Assembly (NCBI RefSeq): GCF_964199755.1
Contig: NC_133897.1
Location: 58,414,442 to 58,478,441 of the forward strand
DNA from: Larus michahellis
Taxonomy: Eukaryota; Chordata; Aves; Charadriiformes; Laridae
Direction of reading: 5' to 3'
DNA: 64,000 bases
Positions 36,661 through 49,335 of this stretch are shown here, one piece after another (the stretch's first letter is position 1; each line of letters opens with the position of its first letter). The translations under genes were made by a program, and so were the position numbers. The notes under the pieces were generated by a model that had not been told where the DNA came from, did no database searches, and saw only the letters and a list, made by a program, of their open reading frames with translations.

Positions 36661-38574
36661 GATCTGTTTGATTAGATGTATCTGCTCTCTAACGCATATT
36701 CCGCTGAGAAAGATCCTGTGTGCCTGAAAAAAGTAATTTGCATAAATCCTCTTTGGATGTAGTCCATGTTGCTGTTATTTAAGCTTTTATACTGGTTTTA
36801 ATGGTGGGATTTTTTTTTTCCTTTTTATTTTAATCTAGAATGTTGGTTTTGCCATCTGTTTTTGTGGATTTTTTTTTTTCCTTTTTGGAAGTACTTAGGA
36901 TAGCTTTTTAAATGAGGTGCTATGTAAATAGGAAGTATTACAAATTGTTTTAAGTTGTACTCTATGGGGAAAAAAAGGCACAGGAACAAAATGCTGGGGG
37001 TTTAAATTACTGAATCGGAGACAGCTGGTTGTTCAGAAGGTTTTTGGTATTTGAAACTTTTGCCATCTTCTGCACGAACTTCCATATTGGCTATTATATG
37101 AAATAGCATTGTTACAATTGTTTTAAGTCTATTTGCAGCTTTGACATGATCTTAGTTAATATTTAACACAGCATGAGCTGAGGAATATAATTTTCATTCA
37201 GCGTTTTGCAAAAGGCTTTGACTGTTATCCAAAAAAAGGGGGGGGGGCATTTAACTCTAAAGAGAAATTTGCAGTAGTTTATTGATGTTTAAAGTTCTCT
37301 GCTTAAATTACCCAAAATACTTGTTGCAAGACCTTCATGTATTTTCTGTCTGTGTGCATTTGAAAACACAGTTTCTGGTTATGTTGACAAAAGGAATAAA
37401 CTGCTTCACAAGTAAAAACAGACATCAAATTCTAGGTGGGTGTGAGTTTGGATGTGGGGAGTGTTTCTTTGTGGCTTTTGGGTTAGTCCTAGTCAGTCAC
37501 TGACTGTGCCACGGTCCCGTGGGGAAGTGATGCAAAAGAGGGACTGAGGGGCAGGAGAAGGCTCTTGTGTGTGCTGATGGGTGATTTCACAAAGGGGACT
37601 GAAGCTATTGCTATCAAAACAGGATTTACACGTAAGAAATTGCTGGCTTTCGATACTAGGATGCTGGTCCTTTTTCTAGAAGAGCTTGAGATACACTAGT
37701 TACAGAAGCGCCCAGAGCACTGTGGTGATAGGAAAGAGGGATTAATTCTGAGTTTTCTTGTTTGACGAGGGTGTTCCACCATAACCACAAAGACTTCCCA
37801 TAATGGAAGAAAAATCTTCAACCCCAGGAGCCAGGAAACTCTGCTCTGAGAAGACCTTGTTGTTAGGGGAGAAAAGCCAAAGGTGCCGTGAGTTTTGCTC
37901 ACAACTTAGTCACAGTTGGACAGTTTAACATGTAAGCTAAAATGAGGAGCTTCTAAGGTGGATAACTTGACAGGTAATTTTGGTTCTTGCAGGAAGAAAT
38001 GAACACCGTTGAACCTTCATCCATCTGTCTTTTTGAAATTAATTTGGCTACTTGAAGGTAGCAGTGTGTTATTAATGGCAGTTGCCTGAAATGCCCTTTT
38101 TCACCAGGAGCCTGGATGTCTCGTAGACCCGTAGTACTGGGGTATGGGATTTCGACGTTCACGAACAGCCAGCGGTCTGGCTCGCTAGCATAGCTCGTGG
38201 TTCCACTGACAGGATTGTGTTTTGTCTCCGTTTTGTATGAATAGATAGCTCACAATTTTATGGAAGGCTTTGAGGAGGGTCCTTAAAGTGATGTGTCTTT
38301 GGGGTATATATCAAGTTTTTCTGCTTTTATTTTATCAGACAGCCTAAGGGCTTTGACTGTCTGAGCTTAAATGTGACTTTAATGAATAGCGTTGTCTTTG
38401 GGATGGGGAAAAAAATAAAACCAAACAAGCAGCATCCCTGTCCCCTTGATGATGAAGAGAGCTTATTTTCAGCCTGAAGGAGGGTACCAGAGTACCTCTG
38501 GGTGGCTTACTTCTCAGAGTTAGTGCTTGCTTTTCCTCCCACAAGCTGTAGAAGTGCTGGTTGGAAGAGGGCTG

Positions 38575-38697
38575 GATGGGGGAGGCTCAGCTCAAGGATG
38601 GGGGAGGCTCAGCTCAAGGATGGGGGAGGCTCAGCTCAAGGATGGGGGAGGCTCAGCTCAAGGATGGGGGAGGCTCAGCTCAAGGATGGGGGAGGCT
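38575..38697. repeat. 22-bp minisatellite, about 5.5 copies
   Basis: A 22-bp unit containing GAGGCTCAGCTCAAGGATGG is repeated five times without mismatch (38581-38602, 38603-38624, 38625-38646, 38647-38668, 38669-38690), with partial units at both edges (GATGGG before, GGAGGCT after). Each unit carries GCTCAGCTCAAG. Because 22 is not a multiple of three, all three forward frames cycle, and three units encode a 22-residue peptide period. The repetitive overlapping open frames are a by-product, not a protein. Identity between copies points to recent expansion, so length variation is likely. Confidence 0.95.
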
Positions 38698-39486
38698 GAA
38701 CAGAGCTGTTTAAGCCCAGCAGAGGACCCTGCCTGTGCTGCAGTGGTAATAAAGAAGGTGTTTTATTGTTACTGCTGCTGAGTAGCTTGCTGGGTGGCCT
38801 CAACTTTCAAAACTGTTGAATAATTTTAGGTGCCTAAGCTTCTGGTTGGCCCATATGGTGTGTCCAGAGGAACCTAGGAGCTAATGCAACTGCCTGAATA
38901 TTTAAGTCAAGCTTTTTAGGGCTTTGTATTAAGATAAGCTGAGGCCTGTGGTAGTCGCTGTAGGTGGTGTGAGGTGTGGGTGAGAATCCCACCACGAAGG
39001 TTTCCACATAGCTATACAAAATTCAGATCATTGCTTTTGGAAATACTAGCATTGATATTTCTACATGCTCAGTTTCTCATTACTAAGAATTATAATGTGG
39101 AAGCCAATAGAAATACTGATAATTGGATGGTTGGAAAAAAGCGATCAATATAGTCCTCTTCTTGTTAATTTGTCTGATGAAAGATACTACAAAAGAGTCA
39201 AGTGTCAGTGTTGGTTTTTTTTTAAATGAACGAAAGAATGGACACGTTGGATGAACAGCAAAATGTGTTATCTTGAAATAAAATTCAAACACTTCGGACA
39301 GTCTGTCATACAAGATTTGTTTAAATAAAAGCAAACTTGGCTAGTGCTTCTTAGTTGGGTAACTGCTGTGTGGATCTTTTTAGTATTATTTTTGTAAGTG
39401 AACTTCAACAGGACAGATTTTTAGGTTTCTCTTATTTGCTAAATTTCTGTCCTTCCTGAAGAGGTTTTTTTGTGTTGGGTTTCTGA

Positions 39487-39504
39487 TTTTTTTTTTTTTT
39501 TTTT
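39487..39504. repeat. T18 homopolymer
   Basis: Eighteen T residues; simple sequence in the presumed intron. Confidence 0.85.
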
Positions 39505-41230
39505 AAATCCTTGTAGAAATAACCACATTAAGACTGGTGGGTTTACCCATCTTAAAGAAAAAACACCACATTTTGATCATAGTAGGCACAGGCAGAGTTC
39601 AAGAAGTTTTGAGGACTATGGGGACCCTCCTCCCCGGTTTCTGGTATTTTTTTCTATCCATTAGCTGTCAGGTTTTCCTTTATATATGTATTATAGGAAT
39701 GTGCATACCCTTGAATGTATGAATGTGCATGCACATCAGGGTTGTTGTCTCTATGGTGTCCCGCTCTGTGGAATCCCACTGATACTGTCCTATTGATGTT
39801 ATAACTCCTGTGGGTGTTGCATCAGTGGGTGGTGGTGGGAATAACCTTGTCGAAACCGACGGGGGAAAGTCTATGACAAAAATTCTGCAAGGGGGTTGTT
39901 AGTGTAGATGTGTCCACTAACCCTCTCCTGCTTGTTAGCTTTAATTACTTAAGGGCTTAGCAGCTGAAACAATTTTTGGTGGTGTCTTTTTTTTCCTTAC
40001 CCTCTTGAAGCCAGTTGGAAAGCAGTTATTGCATTGCTGAGTGAAGGCAGTAAAGAGCTTACTTATGATTTATAGTTTGGGGATCCAACTGGTGCTGGCA
40101 AGTCTTCCCTGCCTCTTGACAGCAGCGAGATGGGCTGTGATTTCCAGGCAGGAGGACTGAGCTTGCACACTTTTCTCACTTTGCTCCTGCTGAGGAGGAG
40201 ATGGATTCGAGTTCTCTGTGGGAAGGGAACGGTGGCCGAGTGCCATTTGCGTCCTCTAAGGGGAGGTGCGAATAGCTATGTGCCGGTTCTTTTTCATCAG
40301 AAAAAGCAGCTATAAAACCTGATCATATTTTTTACAGCAGTCAGAAATGTTTAGCACCTTCCGTTATGCTTTCTCTTCCCCCTTTTATAAAGGGAAGTCT
40401 CTGACTCTCTTTTCTCTCAATACGTTCCACTCAGCTAATGCAGGTGTCTGGAAGGATGTGTTAAACTTGACTAAAGCAAGCCTTGAGACTTCAACTGCTC
40501 TTTGAAAAGGGATTTAGCTAAAATCAGTGATAAAAGGCTCAGTGGAAACTCTCTTTGGTTTAATGCAAATTTATTTTGGTTTACTCCACTATGAAAGAAG
40601 CTTTGGAAAACTGGAATGAGCGTGCCCACATAGAGGTTTGCTCTGCTCATCTGTGTAGGCTGAGCTTACAGGCAAGAACAGATTAAAGCCTGAGTTTATG
40701 CTACAGAATTTAAAATTAAGATTTCTTATTTCTTGCTGAGACAAGGCGGCTACTGATGTACTTTAGGTCTGTTGTGATATGAAGTAAAATCCATATAAAT
40801 AAAAAAAAAAATGACAGAAAGGTAGCATTTTTGAATTTTTGAAAATGCTGCATTGCTTTGTATCCTCAGCAACACAGCTCTTTTCCACAGTTTTTGTGTT
40901 TTGATGGATGCTTTGTCGAAATCCTGTTGGGGTTTATTATGGCAAATACAAACTTTCTTCTAACTAACAAGAGGCAAAGCCTTTCTAAAATAATCATTTT
41001 TTCTTTGCTCAAATAGTGCCTCTCGAGCAACAAATGTTAGGTCTGTCTGAAGGCTGGGGACACAGCCTGGGATCATAGGTGTTAAACAGCACTTCCAAGA
41101 CAAGGGAAAGATAAAGTCTTAAATAGTGGATATTATCGCTTTCCTGACATCAGTAAGTTAATACATGAGATAAAGTTCCATGCCTGGTATTTTGAGGCAG
41201 CATGAGAGGGGAGTCTGGGTTTGTTGAATG

Positions 41231-41275
41231 CTTCTTTTTTCTTTTCTTTTTTTCTTTTTTTTTTTTATTTCTTTT
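41231..41275. repeat. T/C-rich low-complexity tract
   Basis: About 45 bases of T runs are interrupted by single C residues (TTTTCTTTTC pattern). It resembles a polypyrimidine tract, but no AG acceptor and exon-like frame follow at the expected distance. Confidence 0.8.
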
Positions 41276-43062
41276 TGAGAACAATGTATCTTGACAGGTT
41301 TCTCATATTAAGTGGAAAATTTTTCACTGCTGAGTTAAAAATGTCTTTCTTCTCAAGTGTGTCTTCAGCTTTGCACTAAATAGGTGTTAACCCGTGTTTT
41401 AAATAACTTGACTAAAAATGTCTTCCTCTTTCTCGATGACTCAGCTTTCAGTCTGGTAGATTTTTAGAAGGAAAGGATTTAGCAAGAAGTGGTTTCTAAT
41501 CTGGGTCTGATCCAATGCAGAGGTGGGCTGTTGCTAGCAAGGGTGGTCCCTAACCCCTCGTTCTGCTGGCTGTGTGCTGCCGCAGGTCTAGTGACTATGT
41601 GGCTGTGGAGGAATCAGATCAACCCACTGATGCTATGGAAGACTAAGCCACCAAGAAGAGGATGGGGAAAAAATTGAGAGGGAATAGTTTTCCATTGGTT
41701 CAGCAGAAGTCCGTGCAGTGGTAGTGTCATGAAACTTGCTGCAGGGGAGGAGAAGGGAATGTATGGTTTGGAGTGGGACTGCCCATTTTGGTAGCATGCT
41801 TGTTTTAGTACATTAAAATGTCACCTAATGGGAGTTACAGGACAGACAATACTTCATTGGCAACAAAGAAGATCCTACAGACCTTTTCCATGCAATGCTA
41901 GAAGGGAAAACTAGCTGAGTCTGTTTCTTCTTTTCCCCTGAAAGATGCTGTTGGTTAAGACTAACTTCTCTAGATGGTGTCCTGCTGTTTTCCCACATCA
42001 TTTGCCAGGTGTCCATTGGAGCAGGAGTTCTCAACCTGGAGCTAATGACCTTTTTTGTCTTTGTCCCCGCCTTTTTTGTCTGTGGGGCAGGAGAGGGTTA
42101 TGGCTGGAGGCCACACCCCCAGGGAAGGTCTACCATCAGCTGCAGAGCAGCAGGGACCATTGTCCTCTAGTCCAGCTGGTGGGTACCTGTGAACCCAGCT
42201 GTCCTCCAGCACGCCATTGCCTCTGTCTCTCTTGTCTGGAGGGCTGGGGAAAAAAAAAAACAACCCACTTTGGCTGTATTTCTTTCATTGTAAGTAACCA
42301 TGAAGTGATCTGCGCCTTAGGTTCAAAGTTAGATGACAGTAGAAAGCAGCTGTTTTAGGAGGGTGCTGAAGCAGGGTGGTGGGAGAGTGCCCTGACTTCA
42401 GCCCCGGCTGCACTTGAGCCTTCTGTGTGCAGCCTGTTCCTTTCCTGCCAGAGTAGGAACGATGGTAGTCTTCCGCCTCTGATGTTGGTGGGCATCATGC
42501 CGGCAATACTTTTGAGGGTGGATCCTTCCTTCTCAGGTCTTGAGCTGGTGGAATTAGAGGTGAGGAACATGGACCCCAAGTATGCAGCCCATACCTGAAC
42601 AAATCTGTCTTTCCGCTACACTAAGTTAAGGCAAGTACATTTAATGTATTTTTATGCCTTTCTAGTTACATGCATTACAATCTATTTGGATCCTTCCTCA
42701 GAGGAGGAGGAACTGGAGAACTCTGAAATGAAATTATTATGAGAGGAAGGTGAGCATGTGGAAGGGTGGTAGGGGTCTCATTGACGGCGGACTGAAGACC
42801 ACGGGCAGCACGTGTTTCAAGAGCCTTACACTTGATGTGAGAGGAGTATTTTGTTGCACATGTTCGTCTTTTTGGGGCTCAATGGCACTGACATCTAAGG
42901 GAGGGTAATGCTTTTGTATACCTACTCTGCTTAGCTCCGTGTTGGCAGCAGGGACAGACTTTGCGCTACCATGGGGTTAAGAGCCGGTAGCGTGCCTGTG
43001 ATCTAGAAGGTTTAAGTCTTCAAGAAACTAGGAGCTCTGTCAGTGAATGTATATTAGCAATG

Positions 43063-43076
43063 AAAAAAAAAAAAAA
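43063..43076. repeat. A14 homopolymer
   Basis: Fourteen A residues; simple sequence in the presumed intron. Confidence 0.8.
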
Positions 43077-45149
43077 GCCAATGGCTGTTGTAGCAAAGGC
43101 AGGCTTGTTTTTAAGTTACTGTGAACTTGGGTTTTTTGCTGGCACGTTTGTGTCTGCACCTGATGAATGTAGATAGGCCAAGGACATTCTCTTGTGTGTC
43201 CTGGCCTGAGTAGTCTGTATTTCTCCCTTTCTGGACAGGAGGCACGCCTTAGCTGACCATAGAAGTCTAGTTGTTTATACCACACTGGTTTTAGTATAGT
43301 CCCTTCAGCGTAGACGCAACAGATTGAAATTAAAGTGCTTGTACCGCACAGTAACTCCTATTTAGGCTTGATGGTATGATAACAGGCAGTGTAGCAGTCT
43401 CGACCTGGAGAATTGCCCAGGTGTAACTCAGTGATTTGTTTCCCTCAATTTTATTAAATCTCTTCACTGAAGTGGATAGAAAACCTGTTAACGTGGCAGA
43501 TTCCTTTTAGCTTTCCCCGCAATATCTCTGTAAATGCAGAAAGTCGGTGCAGGCGCTTCTCACTGTGGCGGGTGTCTGTGAGCGTGCTTCAGCTCTTGGT
43601 GCGAGAACCAGGCAAGGATGAGTCAAGCGAGTGTTTTCTTTCATTTCTGCTTCTCGGAGGAAAAATGTATTGCTCATCGCTACAGATAATTATCTCAATG
43701 CTGGTGTAAGTGAGATCCAGGAATTCGCTGGCTGGCTCTCTTACAGTGCAAGTTTCCAGCTCAGGGCTCTACTTCCCCACCACATTTGGAGCAGTGGGTT
43801 CAGCCCGGTACAGGAAGGGCAATGGGTGTAAAAGCCCTCTTTCATTTATTCAAATGCCATTAAGTTTGGCAGGATTTCACATAGACTTTTACATTGTTCG
43901 CTTTTCTTTTTAAGGCTGACGTGAGCTGCTCCTATGCCCAGGGAGAATCATGGTTTTCAATTGTTTGAGCAGCAATAGCGCTGAGGATGCCTGCCGTTCC
44001 CGAGCTATCAGCAGTGCTGTTGTGATGGGTGCTACCACATGCAACGGGGTTTTGCGTGATGGACCCTGATTCCACTCTGATCTGCTTTGCAACTGAGGCA
44101 ACTTGCATCTCCGTGCTGTCATACAGAAGTAATAATAGCTTACGGGATTGGGTTAAACCTCTTCAGATCTGGGTCATCCTGTAGTTTGAGATAGTGCAAG
44201 ATAACATTAAGCTGCTTCATTATTTTTTTTTCTATAGCTGAAATGATAGCAGTCTTTATTCCCAAACTTGTGCATGTGTCTCCCTGCATAAAGCATATCG
44301 TGCCACGCTAAGGCTTGGGGTTTGCCTGCATATTGCTTGGGATGACTTGTATTTCTAGGGACACTAGATAGCAGAGGAGGCAGTAAGTGCCAAATAATGG
44401 CCAAATGCTACCAGTTGTGTAACCCTGAGAAAAAGCTAAGGCACATGCCTTTGGAGTGTCATTTGGAAGAGGTGAATTGAGATCAGTGTCATTACTTTGT
44501 TCTGTCTTCTGTTCCTTTGGTATTTACAAAACTAGGACTTGGCTTTTTAGCAGTGTTAATGCCTTGGTGTTGAGGGGCTTCACTGTTTTGGATTTTTCCC
44601 TTAATGGCAACAGTGTGCAGCTAGCTGAGCTTAATGCTGAACTCATAATGTGGTAATGGAAAAGCGTCTCAGGATTTGCAGGTGATCTGCAGATCTCAGA
44701 GGTTGTATTTTCTGAAATCCAGGACTTAAATTGTGCTTCTCACTTACTGCACGTGGCACTTTTGATGCTGGCGTATTAAAGCACTAGGTGAACGTTAGTA
44801 AATTGGGTCTTGTTACACCCTGTAGCTGGCAATTGTCAGTGTAGATGTCTGCAGTGTTCCTAGAAGGCATTGGATGACATCCTGAAAATGCTCTAGGAAA
44901 TGCACTGGGGTATGCCCAAAATCTTCCAGTGGGTGAAACTTCCTGGAGTGACTGTGCTGACCCATGCTGCCAGCTCCCCATGTGTGTGCCGATCATGCCC
45001 TGCGGGAACCCATTTTGGTTGCAGCTTCACCTGGCTTTCCCATGCATGGGAAACTGCGGGCATGGCCATGGCGCAAAGCCAGGAGCATTTGGATTAAGCT
45101 TGTTTTAATTCTGTAGTAATCTTGACCTCGTATTTTTATTAAAGCACTA

Positions 45150-45226
45150 ATCCTGGGCCCCTTCCAAAGCCCATTAAAAGTCAATGGAGACATCCCGCTT
45201 GCTTCTAGTGAGTGCTGGGTCAGGCT
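45150..45226. repeat. Degraded palindromic amniote repeat (MITE-like)
   Basis: The sequence reads GGGCCCCTTCCAAAGCCCAT, then TAAAAGTCAATGGAGAC, and after a diverged second half ends GAGTGCTGGGTCAGG. It matches the same ancient repeat type as the copy at 23.45 kb, whose consensus carries GGGCCTGATCCAAAGCCCAT, TGAAGTCAATGG and a mirrored end. The left half is better preserved than the right. Family name not assigned. Confidence 0.55.
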
Positions 45227-46142
45227 GCCTGGAGGGTGCTGGACACCTTTGACTTTGGCATCTCAACCAGGGTGATCTCCACTCCGTGCATCTTCTGGAA
45301 CAGTGCGCACAGGGCTGCTTGTGCCTCCCCCAGGCTGAAAGTACATGTTTATACACTGCTGCTTCTGAAAAGCTTGGTCACTTTGAGTCGGCTCTTGCTG
45401 TTGCTCATCCGTGTACCTGTGGTAGCCAGCCCGCCTGCCCACGGTGCTGCTGATGCAGCTTTGCTTGGGGAAGGAGCTACTTCAGCCGGCCGTGGTTGCC
45501 CTCCGTGTTGCATAAGGAGAAGAGCATCGTAGTGATTATATAAAAGAGATTATGTAACTGGGTAATTTGGTAATCGCCTCTCCGGTGAACGCTAAGAATA
45601 GCTTGCAAATATGCATTTATTTCTGTGATAGCCATCCACAGTGATTAAGCACTGGAAACTGCGGGTGCCGGGCAGCTGCGTGTTTGCACTGAGACTCCCC
45701 AGCTCCGTCACCCCTGTGCCTCTCTGGCGAGACGTGTCAGCTCCTATTCCCTTTGCCCCATAGCGTGTTGCGACCTGCTACGCAGGTATGGTGAAGGTAT
45801 AAAACTGCTCTGTCTGTAAGTTGTCTTGGCACTTGATGAACCTGCGCTAGCGGTTGGTGGCATCCTTATGATGGCATGCAAGCAAGAGCTCCCGTAGTGC
45901 TAATTGAAGTCTTTTGGTAGAAACTGGGGAGGAGATTGGTGCAGTTCCTTGCAGTCTCTTAGCCCCAGGAAGGTTGTGTGGGGATGACCTAAGGATAGCT
46001 TGGGAGAAGCAGACAAGAGGCTGCAGTGGGGAGAGGAAGCGAGCAAAAGGAACTCACTGGTGATTCATCTGGGAACATCAATCCTGGCTCTGAAAATGTG
46101 TCTGCAGTTCTCAGTTTGACTACTGGAGTCTGGGCGACTGCT

Positions 46143-46181
46143 GGTTTGTTGGTTTTTTGGGGTTTTTTTTTGTTTTTTTCT
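46143..46181. repeat. G/T-rich low-complexity tract
   Basis: Nearly all bases are G or T, with T runs up to nine. It is similar in style to tracts at 49.83, 50.97, 51.75 and 56.28 kb. Confidence 0.8.
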
Positions 46182-48120
46182 GGCTTCCCCTATTCTTGCT
46201 TTTGTGAGTTTTTAATTTTCCCTCCTGTACGCTGTCCTGAAGGTATAGTTGCCACCTTTTCTCATTGCTTCAGCCACATCATCTTCTCTACCTTAAATTG
46301 TTTTATTGGCTCCTCACCTCTTGCTGCCTGAAGCTCAAGCTGTTTAACCTTATCTTCAAGCTGCCACATAATCCTCTCTCCACCTACAGCTCTCACCTGG
46401 TTTCCTCCTCCTGGCCTTGCTCTGGACCATCGTCCCTCCCGTCTTGGCTTAGGATGGCTTTCTTCTTTCTTTTGCACGTCATTGAATTCATGATTTGCAA
46501 TAGTTTCCACTTCCTTGGCTGTTGAGTTCCCGTTCTCTTTAAAATGCTTTAACTTTTTCTGTACTTTCCTTGTCTCTTTCTTTTCTAGGCTTTCTTTAGT
46601 CCCATCTATGATTCAGCCCTGGCACATCCACTTCCCGCATGGACTTTGCCTCTCCCATCACTTCTTTACTTTCCCCTGTTTGCAAAGGCAAAGATCATAC
46701 CATCTGCACTTAAAAGTGCCCTGTAAATCCATTTCTTGTGTTTTGCAATTAAGTGTTAAAAAAGAATAAAAAAATCCTTTCTACTAGGAAGAAATACAGG
46801 TTTCCATCCTGTCCCATTTGCCTGAATTTCTGTTTCCTTGCATGCTTTTTATCCTTTTTCTATATTAGGCTAGAGAGTTGAGGGTTCAGCTTGCTGCTCC
46901 TTCCTGGAATTCCCTGTGCAGCATGGGAGACCCCTCATTACAGCAGGCTGTCCTGTGTACAGACCCTTTCTCCTTTGTATTTATGCCACCTCTTTTTAGT
47001 AGGGTATCAACCCTGGAATAGGCTTCTGGTGTTGTTAGGTGAGAGGAGTATTAGGGGAATGTTTTTAATAAACGTATGGTTGTTGCATAATGTAGATGGA
47101 AAGCAGGCAGAGGAGATTGCATGTGCAGCTGGTAAGCTTTCTGTGAACTGTAGAGAACATGGGCAGGCAAAGGCCACAGGTAATATAAAATTATCATGAT
47201 ACTATGTAAATTCTCAGGTGTTTAATGGAGTTAATTTTTCAGTGTCAAACTAAACATCTGGAAAAAGATGTGAGTTAAGTTGAGAGTTTCTGTGCGAGGG
47301 CATGTAAGGATGCATGAGAGTTGTTGTGGGAGCTTCTGTAACGTGAGAACTGTTTAATTTGCAACTGTGCAGATACATTGAGAATAATCCTAACAGGACT
47401 GATAAGCAAGTGTGAAGTAGTGAAAAGAGGAGGAAGACCACACTTGTGTACTATATTCGCTTGTTAAAACCAGTGAAACTGAAATGATACCGCTTTGTCA
47501 TTAATGAGAGGTATGTCTGTAAATTCCTGCCAAGGATCAAAGAAAAAGATTATTTCATAGCTTCAGATGAATAAGAGGACTGAAGATGTATCAATACAGT
47601 ATAAACAGGTATGAGGGCAACTTTCAGATCTGGAGCAGAGACACAGTACAAGACTGCTTTATTTTTGTCTACCTTGCCAATGTCACTTACAGCATGTATA
47701 CTCTGATTAATTTTAGCAGGAGTGTATATTCTTCTATGTGCTGGGACCTCCAGATGCGGGCTTTGACAATGTGGGTTGCTGGTTCTTGGCAGAAATCTTG
47801 GTGTTCAGCTGAATGTACAAGTTGTACTGGATTTGGTGGCAGCGCTCTCACTGGTGGGGAGGAGGATAACGGGTTACATGTTTTGGAGTTTTAACTTAGA
47901 TCCTAATCGTTGATCTGCTCCCTTCCAAGAAAATAGACTGTAAAGATATTAAATTTCTTATGAAGGTTGAAGTTCAGTTAAACAGATTTCCAAAAGCAAA
48001 TCTGACAGAGAAAAAAATGAACAGTGTCTGCAAATATCCCACTGTCTGGAAGTGCCTCATGGAGCCAAATTAATAACTTGTAAAAAGTTTCCTTTTGAAA
48101 TGTTCCTGCAGCAAGCCTTT

Positions 48121-48134
48121 AAAAAAAAAAAAAA
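48121..48134. repeat. A14 homopolymer
   Basis: Fourteen A residues after CTTT; simple sequence. Confidence 0.8.
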
Positions 48135-49164
48135 TCTAGAGAGGCTTGGAAACAGACCCTTTGCAAAAAGGCTTTCCTTCAAGCAAGAACATTTAAAAAC
48201 GATGTGAAGGCAAGGTTATGAAGGGACAATTAATACTGGGTTTCCTGATACCGCCTAGAGAAATCTTGGCGGCCTTATTCACAACAGTAGGAATGGCACT
48301 TGTAATTTCATTGTCAGCATTTGCAAGTGTTATTCTAGCACTGCTAACGACTCCCTGGATGTCTCCTCGAAGGGGACTGCCTCGCTCGTAAGGATTGTAA
48401 ACACATGGGTCTCAAGGAAGGACTGAGACCTAACTGTGAAGCTGTCCGCACGGACAAATGACTCTTCCAAGGTGTTTGATCTCCCTGTCTATGCGGCCTT
48501 GCCAGATTTGTCTGGACTTAGCCCTCCCTCAGCCTGGGGGGGCTTTTGCAGCCGGTCAATGGCAGGGACATGCCACCTTTGTGCCTGGGAGCTGCATGTG
48601 TGTCAGCCTGGCACAGAAGTGCCTGTGGAGCCAGAGTGATGGTTAGAGCCAGTGGGGCTGGCCTCCTGCTGCTGTGCCGTGTACAGCTTCTGCCTGTGAG
48701 GTCTACCTGGACCTGCAGGGGTAGAGGTAGTGCTCACGCCCAGATGCCTGTTGCTAGAACACACACCAAAAGTGGCAAAATTAAATCATGTACCTGACTT
48801 TAATACCTGGCTCTTCAACTGCAAAAAAAACCCAACCCAAAACCCATCATTCCTTTCTCTTTCAGTGCTGTATGTTTTTCTGGAGGAGCAACTCTTTCTT
48901 AATGGTGTCCTAGACTTTGATATCTGTTGTATTCACGGTAACGTCTTCTTCAAATATCCATCTTCCGAATTAGATTAAACCTGTTTGTACATTTATGGTA
49001 TTTCTTCATGCTTTATTCAAACGCGAATAATCAAACAAAGAACAAATCAGGCGGTTATGCTTCAGAAGTCTCTGACAGTTAGTACTTAGATTTTTATGGG
49101 AAACCAGAATTTTGCAATTATTTGTAATGACAATAAGTGTGCTTGTCTACCACCTTTCACAGAA

Positions 49165-49335
49165 GGATTTCATAGTACTTAAGAGATATTAAGTATGCCG
49201 TAGCATGTTCCTGTCGCATCCAAGCCACTGTACAGATGGATAAGTGGGCAGAAAGTGTCATGCACAGTGTCAACAGCAGAATTAGAAGCTCAGTATTTCT
49301 GACTCTTGGTTTCCCAGTCCAGTGCAGTACAAGAA
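49165..49335 (-). mobile_element. MIR-like ancient SINE fragment, minus strand
   Basis: The plus strand shows the reverse-complement layout of a MIR/CORE-SINE body. A CCACTGTACAGATGGATAAG block corresponds to the CATCTGTAAAATGGG region of MIR. It is followed by a diverged AAGTGTCATGCACAGTGTCA block (the usual AAGGTCACACAGC region), AGCAGAATTAGAAG, and CTGACTCTTGGTTTCCCAGT CCAGTGCAGTAC, corresponding to the CTCCTGACTCCCAGTCCAGTG block. The order and spacing fit, while identity is low, as expected for a repeat shared across amniotes. It contains no functional RNA polymerase III gene. Confidence 0.5.

Larger units (their letters stand above)
35059..46000 (+). other. Presumed intron 1, proximal part
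   Basis: No exon with an acceptor, conserved reading frame and donor is recognisable. The first 500 bp belong to the CpG island. The interval 36290-36660 is of mixed composition without simple repeats and could be a conserved non-coding element. The rest is AT-rich with T tracts (35.62, 36.81, 36.87, 39.49 and 41.23 kb), the 22-bp minisatellite at 38.58 kb, an A14 run at 43.06 kb and a palindromic repeat at 45.15 kb. Intron status depends on the exon 1 call. Confidence 0.45.

Noticed and set aside
38502..38781. Repetitive proteins encoded by the minisatellite
   Set aside because: Overlapping frames are open because the repeat unit lacks stops in the forward frames; the 22-bp period and non-coding flanks argue against selection for a protein.
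41231..41275. Polypyrimidine tract as the acceptor of exon 2
   Set aside because: The tract is long, but no AG followed by a phase-compatible coding exon with a donor was found downstream.
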